From an uncultured Clostridia bacterium (GTDB lineage: Bacteria; Bacillota; Clostridia; TANB77; CAG-508), in the NCBI GenBank assembly GCA_934167365.1, contig CAKPKU010000042.1, forward strand, positions 1 through 14,828: DNA of 14,828 nt, read 5' to 3'. Under the pieces are notes generated by a model. The model worked only from the letters and a program-made list of their open reading frames with translations, was not told the DNA's origin and searched no databases. The translations under genes and the position numbers were made by a program. This document shows, piece by piece, positions 1 to 6,306 of the stretch (position 1 is the first letter of the stretch; each line of letters opens with the position of its first letter).

Positions 1-1159
1 TTACTAATATATTGTGCAATTTTTCCAATATTTCATTTGATATTATAGTATTAAATGTAGCTCTTATCTTTCCATTGTTTACTTCTATTTTTCTAATATA
101 ATCTTTTAAATTAAGAGCTTCATCATATACTTTCTTTAAAATATTATTATCATTTGTTATTCCATAACCTATTATTGAAATTCTAGATATTGGTATTATA
201 TTAACTGTATATTGTTCAAGATCATTTTTTATAATATGCTCTATTTTATTAAGTTCGTTTGAGTTTATTAAAATTCTAACTTCATTATTAGTATCTATAT
301 ACTCAATTGGCATTACATTACATTTTAATATTTTTCCATATATATCTAATAAATTGTCATTTTTCTTTTCTATTTGTATTGTTAATAAATTATCATTTTT
401 TACTAAACTTTTTACTTTTTGATCTTCTATTTTATTATCAACAATTGTTCCTTCATCATCCTTAAATGTAGATTTAGCAATTATTGGAATATTAAATTTA
501 CTGCCTATTTCAATACATCTATTATGAAGTACTTTTGCTCCTTCATTTGATATATCTAGCATTTCATCATATGAAACATTTTTTAATTTTAATGCATTCT
601 CAACTTTCTTTGGATCTGATGTAAAAACGCCTTCTACATCAGAATAAATATAACATTTTTTTGCTCCAATAGCAGCTGCAATACATACAGCTGTTGTATC
701 TGAGCCACCCCTTCCTAATGTCGTTATATCTTGTTTTTCATTTATTCCTTGAAAACCTGCTATAATTACTATATTTCCTTTTTGTAGCTCTGAATTTATT
801 CTATAAGTATTTATGTGCTCTATAACTGCATTTTGATTGGTATTATTTGTAGCTATTCCCGCTTGCCAACCTGTTAATGATACAGCTTTATAGCCTAGTT
901 TTTGTAAAAACATACTAAGTTTTGATATTGATATTTGCTCTCCTGTACTCAATAATACATCTAGCTCTCGAGAGCTTGGATTATTTGTTATAGTATAGGA
1001 TTCTTTTAGCAATTTATCAGTAGTTTTTCCTTGGGCAGAAACTACAACAATAATATTATTTCCTTCATCATATAATGTTGCAATTTTATTTGCCACAATT
1101 TCTAACTTTTCATTATCTGCTACTGAACTTCCACCAAATTTTAATACAATAGTATCCAT
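1..1159 (-). CDS. lysC: Aspartate kinase, 3' end cut by the window edge
   Basis: Phosphorylates aspartate to aspartyl phosphate, the committed cytoplasmic step towards lysine, threonine, methionine and diaminopimelate. 386 residues are visible from the ATG at 1159 and no stop occurs before base 1, so a short C-terminal piece is missing (family members are about 400 residues). The N-terminus has the kinase signature KFGGSS (residues 7-12), then STGEQIS (71-77), GRGGSDTTA (149-157) and SDVEGVFTSDP (173-183). The C-terminal third fits the regulatory ACT region but is divergent. The ATG follows an AGAGGG ribosome binding site. The upstream gene ends only 67 bases away, and a hairpin with a U-tract fills that gap, so expression may be controlled there. 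It is a monofunctional kinase as far as visible. Which amino acid inhibits it cannot be told. Confidence 0.96.
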   Translation of the reverse strand, partial: MDTIVLKFGGSSVADNEKLEIVANKIATLYDEGNNIIVVVSAQGKTTDKLLKESYTITNNPSSRELDVLLSTGEQISISKLSMFLQKLGYKAVSLTGWQAGIATNNTNQNAVIEHINTYRINSELQKGNIVIIAGFQGINEKQDITTLGRGGSDTTAVCIAAAIGAKKCYIYSDVEGVFTSDPKKVENALKLKNVSYDEMLDISNEGAKVLHNRCIEIGSKFNIPIIAKSTFKDDEGTIVDNKIEDQKVKSLVKNDNLLTIQIEKKNDNLLDIYGKILKCNVMPIEYIDTNNEVRILINSNELNKIEHIIKNDLEQYTVNIIPISRISIIGYGITNDNNILKKVYDEALNLKDYIRKIEVNNGKIRATFNTIISNEILEKLHNILV

Positions 1160-1173
1160 AGTGTACACCCTCT

Positions 1174-1210
1174 AAAAAAAATTTAGTCTACAATACTAGG
1201 TTGTAGACTA
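1174..1210 (-). terminator. Hairpin with U-tract in the lysC leader: terminator or attenuator
   Basis: A perfect 10-bp stem (TAGTCTACAA paired with TTGTAGACTA, 1184-1193 and 1201-1210) closes a 7-base loop. On the minus strand it is followed by a run of eight T's. The T-run ends directly before the AGAGGG ribosome binding site of lysC, so no promoter fits between hairpin and gene. It either ends the prfB/membrane-protein transcript or attenuates or protects the lysC message. I see no lysine-riboswitch or T-box structure; there is no room for one. Confidence 0.75.
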
Positions 1211-1216
1211 TACTAT

Positions 1217-1245
1217 ATTATATTAACTAAAAAATATTTATGCCA
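1217..1245 (-). promoter_or_regulatory. Possible lysC promoter
   Basis: A consensus -10 hexamer TATAAT (1217-1222) overlaps the end of the upstream gene. The best -35 partner is GTGGCA at 18-base spacing, only 4 of 6 matches. Transcription from it would start near 1210, exactly at the first base of the leader hairpin, giving lysC a short mRNA that begins with a stem-loop. AT-richness makes TATAAT common by chance, so this is tentative. Confidence 0.35.
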
Positions 1246-1841
1246 CCATGTTTTACATAATATATTAAAATGATTATAAATAACAAAATTGTAAATACTG
1301 TACTAAGTGATCTTCTAAAGAATTTTCTTTTCTCATATGTAACATATTGAGTTTGAACTTGTTTTTCAATTATAAAATTACTAATAAATTCATTTACATC
1401 TTCTGGTTTAGAGCATAATAGTGAAAACTCTAGCTCTCGCAAAAAAGAAAAATTGTCTTGAAATCTAATTATTATATTATATGAAAACCCTCTGACTCTA
1501 CCTATATATACACTTTTTAAGTGATCATATGGTATATTTAATTTTTGAAAACCTTGTTTTATATATAAGGAATTCTTGTCACATTTTAAATATGCTTTAT
1601 TTCCAAATATAAATAATGCAATAAATACTAAAATAATACCTAAACATGTATAGAAATATTTTGGATTATAATCCATTAATAAACAACCCACTACAATTAC
1701 AAAAATTGCTAGTAAAACAATCCAATTTTCCTTCATTTTTTTTATTGGATCCATCTCTAAAACAATATTTTCTTTCATTACTTTTTGTATGCTACTATAT
1801 CTACGAGTCTTATTTTCCATATATATTTCTTTTAACTTCAT
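1227..1841 (-). CDS. Small membrane protein with a possible PH-like domain
   Basis: 204 residues, family not recognised. Two adjacent transmembrane helices (about residues 41-57 and 62-80) are followed by a soluble segment (about 82-160) of alternating beta-like strands. This resembles the bacterial PH-like domains of small membrane proteins, but I cannot assign it firmly. A third hydrophobic helix lies near the C-terminus (about 180-197) behind a basic patch. The start is chosen because AAGGAG sits six bases before this ATG; a second ATG seven codons later has no such site. The ribosome binding site overlaps the end of prfB, whose stop lies 11 bases upstream, so the gene is probably co-transcribed with prfB. 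The hairpin at 1174-1210 is its likely terminator. Confidence 0.8.
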   Translation of the reverse strand: MKLKEIYMENKTRRYSSIQKVMKENIVLEMDPIKKMKENWIVLLAIFVIVVGCLLMDYNPKYFYTCLGIILVFIALFIFGNKAYLKCDKNSLYIKQGFQKLNIPYDHLKSVYIGRVRGFSYNIIIRFQDNFSFLRELEFSLLCSKPEDVNEFISNFIIEKQVQTQYVTYEKRKFFRRSLSTVFTILLFIIILIYYVKHGGINIF

Positions 1842-1852
1842 GGTTTTCTCCT

Positions 1853-2963
1853 TTATTCTTTATTTTTTAACATTTTTAAGTAGCTTTTCATAAACTCATT
1901 AATATCTCCATCCATTACAGCTTGAACATTTCCAACTTCATAATTAGTTCTATGGTCTTTTACTAAAGTATATGGACAAAATACGTATGAACGAATTTGA
2001 CTTCCCCATGCAATATCCATTTGAATACCTTTTAAATCTTCTATTTTTTCTTTTTGTTCCTGCTCTTTTAGATTAAGTAATTTAGATTTTAGCATTTTCA
2101 TTGCAGTTTCTCTATTTTGAATTTGAGATCGCTCTGTTTGACATGCTACAACCGTATTTGTTGGAATATGTGTAATTCTTACAGCAGATGAAGTTTTATT
2201 AATATGCTGTCCTCCTGCACCAGATGCTCTATATGTATCTACACGTAAATCATCTGGGTTTATATCAATTTCAATATCTTCAGTTATTTCAGGTAAAACC
2301 TCAACAGATGCAAATGATGTATGTCTTCTTCCTCCTGCATCAAAAGGTGAAATTCTTACTAATCTATGTACACCTTTTTCTGATTTCATATATCCATATG
2401 CATAATCTCCATTTATTGAAAATGTTACACTTTTTATTCCCGCTTCATCGCCATCTAAATAATCAAGCTCTTTTACTGAATATCCATTATCATTAGCCCA
2501 TCTACAATACATTCTGTATAGCATTTCTGCCCAATCTTGTGATTCAGTTCCTCCTGCTCCTGGATGTATTGTAACAATAGCATTGTTTACATCATACTTT
2601 CCTGATAATAATGCTGAAATTTCAAGATTATCAATGTCTTTTTTTGCTTTTTCAGTACTTTTTAATAGCTCTTTTACCATATCTTCATCTGGATCTAATT
2701 GTAAAAATTCATTCATTTCATTTAAATTAGATAGCTCTAATTTTAAATGTTCATATCCATCTATTTTCTTTTTTAGAATTTTTATATTTTGCAATACACT
2801 ACTTGAATTTTTATTATCGTTCCAAAAATTTACATCAAGTGTTTGACTTTCAAATTTCGATAATTCATTCTTTAATTTAGCAATGTCAAAGAGACTCACC
2901 AATACTTTCTAATTTATTTGTTAATACTTGTAAAACTTTTAAGTTTTCTTCTAGCTCTATCAT
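1853..2963 (-). CDS. prfB: Peptide chain release factor 2, made by programmed +1 frameshift
   Basis: Recognises UAA and UGA stop codons and releases the finished peptide from the ribosome. The coding sequence is in two frames. Frame 1 starts at the ATG at 2963, behind AGGGAG, and runs 25 codons to CTT TGA C. A +1 slip on CTT skips one T and enters the frame that continues to 1853, giving a protein of about 369 residues, normal for RF2. The second frame contains the RF2-type stop-recognition motif SPF (within ISPFDAGGRRH) and the catalytic GGQ motif (RASGAGGQH). Read as a single frame, the gene would seem to start at 2902, but that start lacks a ribosome binding site and precedes the slip site. 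A promoter lies just upstream and the membrane-protein gene follows after 11 bases. Confidence 0.97.
2885..2900 (-). promoter_or_regulatory. prfB: Programmed +1 frameshift site of prfB
   Basis: On the minus strand the order is GGTGAG, TCT, CTT, TGA, C. The slippery CTT, the poorly terminating UGA followed by C, and a Shine-Dalgarno-like hexamer three bases upstream sit in the same positions as in the known E. coli element (AGGGGG, TAT, CTT, TGA, C). When RF2 is scarce the UGA is read slowly and the ribosome slips +1, so RF2 regulates its own synthesis. The stimulator is GGTGAG rather than the usual AGGGGG/AGGAGG. Confidence 0.95.
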
Positions 2964-2987
2964 ACAAACACTCCCTTCGATGTTTTT

Positions 2988-3016
2988 AGTTTACCACATA
3001 GTACTATTTATTTCAA
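2988..3016 (-). promoter_or_regulatory. Probable prfB promoter
   Basis: TTGAAA (3011-3016, 5 of 6 matches to consensus) is followed after 17 bases by TAAACT (2988-2993, 4 of 6). Transcription would start about 20 bases before the prfB start codon. It lies between the terminator of the sensor kinase gene and prfB, where a promoter is needed. Confidence 0.5.
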
Positions 3017-3095
3017 TTGCATTTTTCTAAAATATATGCAAATATTACGCTTTCAAAAAGAAACATTTGGGGACTTATCAAGGTCTTCTAATAAT

Positions 3096-3134
3096 AAAAA
3101 CTACTATATTTTTATTTTGAATATAGTAGTTTTT
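3096..3134 (-). terminator. Intrinsic terminator after the sensor kinase gene
   Basis: A perfect 15-bp stem (3096-3110 paired with 3120-3134) with a 9-base loop. On the minus strand it ends in five T's, and the plus-strand arm also ends in T's, so it could work in both directions. It begins within a few bases of the kinase stop codon and isolates that gene from prfB. Confidence 0.85.
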
Positions 3135-3140
3135 TATATA

Positions 3141-4493
3141 TTATTGTTCATAAATCTCTAGTTGTTGCCTAAAAAGTGTGTCTTTTGAAGTAAATAAATT
3201 CAAATTATCACTTTTAGATAGAATCTTTCTAACAGTCCATAGTCCTAAACCATGCTTTTGCTCTTCATCTTTTTTAGTACTATAACCCTTTTCATATATT
3301 TTATCTAAGTCAATATCTATTTGATTAAATGAATTTTCAATTATTATTAATTTTCTATCTACTTTTATATCTTTGATAAATTTAACATTTATTACTTTTT
3401 CTTTGCAAGGCTCAACAGCCTCAATTGCATTATCTAGTAATATACCTAAAATTCTGCATAATTCATATGTAGAAATATTTAGCTCTTTAAAATCTATCAT
3501 AATTTCAACATTCATGTTGATTTTATTTTCAATAGCTCTATAATATTTATTTGTGATTATACTGTATACAGCTGGATTATTAATAATTTTTGGATCCAAT
3601 ATTCCCATATTGGTAACTTCTTTACAATCTTTCATAAGTGATTTGCTCATTGTTCGTATGCCTTCCATATTATTTACTTTTACATATCCATCTAAAGCTT
3701 GCACAAAGTTATTAAAATCATGTCTAAATCCACGAATATTATCATACATAATTGATAAAGTTTTATTGTATACTTCTAAATTATTTATTTTTTCATTCAT
3801 TTCTTCAAATTTAATTATTCTAAAAATATCTTGTAAACTTATATAAAAATAAACTATTAGTGAAGTAATGTCTAAAACAAATATACTGTATGGAAAATCT
3901 GTTATAAACATTGTCATTTCTGCTGCATTAAAGTAAATTAACATACATCCAATTATTGAAATTAAAATTACTTTATTTTTATTTTTTCTACTTAAACGTT
4001 TGCTTAAATTTAATGTAATATTTCTGCATTTTATTATATGACATAAAATAACTCTACTTAAAGTAATTATTATAGTTAATAACATCTTATATTTATAACA
4101 ATACATTCCATTAACATATGAATCTATATTTGGATATATTTTATATAAAACCTTTGAACATATTAGCTCAATTACAATAATAGTAATAGAATTTATTGTT
4201 TCTCCTAATATACATTTTTCTATTCTTTCCTTAAATATAATTTTTGATACAATTACCGAACTTATTATATTTATACCTCTATAATATGGAATTGGAATTA
4301 TAGTAACTGCTAACATTCTAAAAATTACATCTAAAACCAAAACTTTTATTATTTTAGCTTTTGTTGTTTTTATTTCAAATAAATGTATAAAAATATACAA
4401 GTTGCAAGCCGAAAAAAGTATTGCAGTTATAAAGCTAACAAGTATCCATTGTTTTAATTCACCTGTTGATATTAGATTTAATGCAAATTTCAT
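3141..4493 (-). CDS. AgrC/HPK10-type GHKL sensor histidine kinase, without adjacent response regulator
   Basis: 450 residues. The N-terminal half (about 1-225) is a polytopic membrane sensor with six or so hydrophobic segments. It is followed by a coiled-coil linker (about 228-250) and a cytoplasmic kinase. The phospho-accepting H-box is FRHDFNNF with His258. The N-box is LLDNAIEA with Asn355. The G-box is GYSTKK...HGLGL (403-418). The FRHDFNN H-box and GHKL ATPase are typical of peptide-pheromone sensors such as AgrC. The start follows GGTGAT five bases upstream. No LytTR response regulator, AgrB or AgrD is encoded beside it, so partner and signal are unknown. Its own terminator and a possible promoter make it a single-gene unit. 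The kinase class is secure; a peptide ligand is inference. Confidence 0.88.
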   Translation of the reverse strand: MKFALNLISTGELKQWILVSFITAILFSACNLYIFIHLFEIKTTKAKIIKVLVLDVIFRMLAVTIIPIPYYRGINIISSVIVSKIIFKERIEKCILGETINSITIIVIELICSKVLYKIYPNIDSYVNGMYCYKYKMLLTIIITLSRVILCHIIKCRNITLNLSKRLSRKNKNKVILISIIGCMLIYFNAAEMTMFITDFPYSIFVLDITSLIVYFYISLQDIFRIIKFEEMNEKINNLEVYNKTLSIMYDNIRGFRHDFNNFVQALDGYVKVNNMEGIRTMSKSLMKDCKEVTNMGILDPKIINNPAVYSIITNKYYRAIENKINMNVEIMIDFKELNISTYELCRILGILLDNAIEAVEPCKEKVINVKFIKDIKVDRKLIIIENSFNQIDIDLDKIYEKGYSTKKDEEQKHGLGLWTVRKILSKSDNLNLFTSKDTLFRQQLEIYEQ

Positions 4494-4533
4494 AATAAAT
4501 CACCATCCGAAGTTCATTTTCTTTACAGGTTTG

Positions 4534-4562
4534 ATTCTATCATCATATATCCTCAAAAACAA
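4534..4562 (-). promoter_or_regulatory. Possible sensor kinase promoter
   Basis: TAGAAT (4534-4539, 5 of 6) preceded at 17 bases by TTGTTT (4557-4562, 3 of 6), between the upstream terminator hairpin and the kinase start codon. Weak -35, so low confidence. Confidence 0.3.
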
Positions 4563-4565
4563 TGG

Positions 4566-4590
4566 AAAACACGCAATTTGCGTGCTTTTT
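4566..4590 (-). terminator. Short GC-rich hairpin terminator after the LiaF-like gene
   Basis: CACGC and GCGTG pair around a five-base AATTT loop (4570-4574 with 4580-4584). They are flanked by A's on one side and T's on the other, so the hairpin could terminate in either direction. It lies about 40 bases after the LiaF-like stop. It is one of the few GC-rich spots in the window. Confidence 0.6.
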
Positions 4591-4631
4591 CATCGTTCTT
4601 TTTCGACATTTTTTTTACATTTTAGATGTCA

Positions 4632-5318
4632 TTATTTTATATCTATTCCTCCAAATATACATGTAGCATTTATATAAATTGTATGTATATCCGCACTTTC
4701 TACATTATTTTTCTTTTTTTCATCTACACCTCCAAAAACTGATGAAGACTTTATTTTTATTTTAACATTTTCAGGAACATAAATATCTATTCCTCCAAAA
4801 GTACTACTTGCATTAATTACAACATCTTTTTCAATTATTGCATTTCGTAAGTCACATTTAATACTTCCAAACATTGCTGTTAAATCTGCTCCTTCAAACT
4901 TTTCACCATCAAAATTTATATTTTGTCCTGAAAAAGATGCATAATACCCTCCATTTTTTATTTTATTTTGATTTAACTTTTTTATTTCTTTATTTAATTT
5001 ACTGTCATGTATGTTTTTATATATAAATGATATACCTATTATGATTAATATTACTGGAATTATTAGCTTCCATACTGTTTCAAAATCTAATATGTTTTGG
5101 CAACATAGCAATAATATAATTCCTATTAAAATTCCTATAATACTTCCTGTCTTTTCCCTTTCTTTAACTAACCCTATTAAACATGGAATTATAATAAATA
5201 AAGTCCACCAACCATCAAAAAATATATTTATGTCTGTTAAGCCCAGTACATTCGTGCCAATAATAACTCCTAGTAAAATTAACACTATTCCCCACATTAT
5301 ATTTCCAAAATTTTTCAT
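4632..5318 (-). CDS. LiaF-like membrane protein
   Basis: 228 residues. The first half (about 8-100) holds four closely spaced transmembrane helices, the pattern of the DUF5668 domain. The second half is a soluble beta-strand domain with four variants of an FGG/FGS unit (AMFGSIKCD, STFGGIDIYVP, SVFGGVDE, CIFGGIDIK). This pattern is typical of the C-terminal domain of LiaF and cell-wall-active antibiotic response proteins, where repeated strands form a stacked beta fold. In bacilli LiaF restrains the LiaS kinase that senses cell-envelope stress. The neighbouring kinase here is an AgrC type, not LiaS, so a shared pathway is speculation. AGGAGG lies about ten bases before the start. It probably shares the promoter at 5882-5910 with the broken DUF3592-like gene upstream. 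Confidence 0.8.
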   Translation of the reverse strand: MKNFGNIMWGIVLILLGVIIGTNVLGLTDINIFFDGWWTLFIIIPCLIGLVKEREKTGSIIGILIGIILLLCCQNILDFETVWKLIIPVILIIIGISFIYKNIHDSKLNKEIKKLNQNKIKNGGYYASFSGQNINFDGEKFEGADLTAMFGSIKCDLRNAIIEKDVVINASSTFGGIDIYVPENVKIKIKSSSVFGGVDEKKKNNVESADIHTIYINATCIFGGIDIK

Positions 5319-5373
5319 TTTTAACTCTCCTCCTAACTTTTGTTCATATGATTAATTAGTTCATCTTAATTCT

Positions 5374-5496
5374 TTAATTCTTTTTATTTAATTTATATTC
5401 TTTTCTTTTTTCATTAATATATGCTATAATTTCTGGTGTGAATCCTACTTTAGCATTTGTACAATAATTACTATAGAATGGATAATATTCCACAAA
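5374..5496 (-). pseudogene. Possible frameshifted tail of the DUF3592-like gene
   Basis: In the frame one base further along than the DUF3592-like remnant, an open stretch runs from a seven-T tract (5494-5500) to the TAA at 5374. It reads like real protein, with GFTPEIIAYINEKRKEYK near its end. Removing one T from the tract would join it to the preceding membrane segment and lengthen the ancestral protein to roughly 158 residues. This is inference from frame continuity and residue composition only; the stretch may be non-coding. Confidence 0.35.
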
Positions 5497-5848
5497 AAAA
5501 TAAAAATAATCCAGTTACTAATATTAATGTTTCATCAATTTTTACTTTTCTGTTTATTATAAATTTTTTAGGATTTTTCTGATTTATTAATATTTGATAT
5601 TTTTCACCAACTATAAAATTTTTAGTATATTTTTTTGAAAATGATTGCAAAGCCTGATTTTCATATTCCTTGCCATTAAAATTATATTAAAAAACAGGTG
5701 TATATCTATAATAAATCATACCATGATGCTCATAAATATTAAATTTTAAGTATGTTGCATCTATTTTTTTATTACACTTTAATTTTGAATATTGAAATCC
5801 GATAAAAAATAAAATTAAAATTACTCCCACAATTATTGCTATTATCAT
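5471..5848 (-). pseudogene. DUF3592-like membrane protein broken by an in-frame TAA
   Basis: The reading frame starts at the ATG at 5848 with a transmembrane helix (MIIAIIVGVILILFFIG), continues through a polar segment and stops at TAA (5687-5689) after 53 codons. The same frame then runs on to 5471 with YNFNGKEYENQAL, IVGEKYQILINQKNPKKF and a second hydrophobic helix. The order helix, PV-x-Y-x-x-x-GK-x-Y, G-x-x-x-x-x-x-x-NP, helix is what DUF3592-type proteins show, so one nonsense change appears to separate two halves of one gene. The second half has no start codon or ribosome binding site of its own. A strong promoter remains upstream and the LiaF-like gene follows, so the remnant may now act mainly as a leader. 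A truncated 53-residue peptide could still be made from GGGAG. Confidence 0.65.
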
Positions 5849-5881
5849 AATATTTATATTCTCCCAATTTATTTTTTTATA

Positions 5882-5910
5882 ATTATATAAAAAAAGTTAT
5901 TATATTTCAA
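5882..5910 (-). promoter_or_regulatory. Strong promoter upstream of the DUF3592-like/LiaF-like unit
   Basis: TTGAAA (5905-5910, 5 of 6), exactly 17 bases, then TATAAT (5882-5887, 6 of 6). It is the best sigma-A-type promoter I see in the window. Transcription would start near 5875, about 27 bases before the broken gene's ATG. Confidence 0.65.
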
Positions 5911-6177
5911 GCATTTCCTTCTTTATTGAGTTAAATGGTATGTGCTAACTAAATGTGGGAAATTCTTTTATCTTCTTTTCTAATGCTTCAATGTCTTGTA
6001 CTTACTTATGTTTTTATTTTAGAAATATCTGTATTATTTGTATTTATTGTACTTATTTTACTAATAAATATTTTTTGTTTGGCGACATTATCTGCATCGT
6101 TATTTATCTTTTATATGTTTTAAATTTTACAATATTATTTATTTTTTTATGGAACATTTCTAAATTTTCTGTAAAAA
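5911..6177. other. Gene-free stretch with decayed coding fragments
   Basis: No intact gene on either strand. On the minus strand there are short pieces that look protein-like but are out of frame with one another. One encodes DADNVAKQKIF (around 6065-6100) and another encodes VQDIEALEKKIKEFPTFS, ending at a TAG near 5945. Each is bounded by nearby stops and lacks a ribosome binding site. The plus-strand open frame over this region (5955-6251) gives a low-complexity hydrophobic peptide without a ribosome binding site and runs antisense to the YhcG stub. I take the region as the graveyard of one or more accessory genes. Confidence 0.4.
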
Positions 6178-6306
6178 CTAATTATTATCTAAATCTTGTT
6201 TATTTGGCTGTTGCAAATCAAAATTTTTTTGATTTGCAATTTCTGCTTTAAGTTCCTCTTCTGTTGGTAAATATAGTTTATATTTTGAAACCCCAAGTTG
6301 CTCATT
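6178..6306 (-). pseudogene. C-terminal stub of a YhcG-family (DUF1016) PDDEXK nuclease
   Basis: About 43 codons in one frame read NEQLGVSKYKLYLPTEEEL followed by KAEI and end at TAG (6178-6180). This corresponds to the closing segment of YhcG-type nucleases, where a GVSxYxL strand leads into LPxxEEL and a charged helix. Everything upstream of it (the DUF1016 helical domain and the PDDEXK core) is missing, and the stub begins where the PHP gene ends, in a different frame. It is therefore a deletion or recombination remnant without a start. Intact YhcG genes often sit near restriction-modification loci. A 13-bp perfect hairpin lies inside it. Confidence 0.6.
6211..6239. repeat. Perfect 13-bp inverted repeat with 3-base loop
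   Basis: TTGCAAATCAAAA and TTTTGATTTGCAA (6211-6223 and 6227-6239) flank TTT. The hairpin lies inside the YhcG stub about 60 bases after the PHP stop codon. Neither strand has a clear T-tract after the stem, so it is not a classical terminator. It could protect the 3' end of the PHP mRNA or mark a rearrangement point. Confidence 0.6.

Noticed and set aside
1160..1226. Lysine riboswitch or T-box leader in front of lysC
   Set aside because: Only 67 bases are available and none of the conserved riboswitch or T-box helices can be drawn; only one hairpin is present.
2224..2496. Plus-strand open frames inside prfB, secA, mrnC and rbgA
   Set aside because: All lie opposite confidently assigned genes, have Leu/His/Phe-rich antisense composition and lack ribosome binding sites.
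2886..2888. In-frame TGA early in prfB, as a broken gene or selenocysteine codon
   Set aside because: The surrounding CTT TGA C and the correct re-entry frame are the well-known RF2 autoregulatory frameshift; the gene is intact.
4494..4631. Small AgrD-like peptide gene next to the AgrC-type kinase
   Set aside because: No start with a ribosome binding site followed by a short peptide with a central cysteine is found in the flanking gaps on either strand.
5955..6251. 98-codon plus-strand open frame
   Set aside because: No ribosome binding site, low-complexity Phe/Ile/Tyr-rich translation, and antisense to the YhcG stub and decayed stretch.
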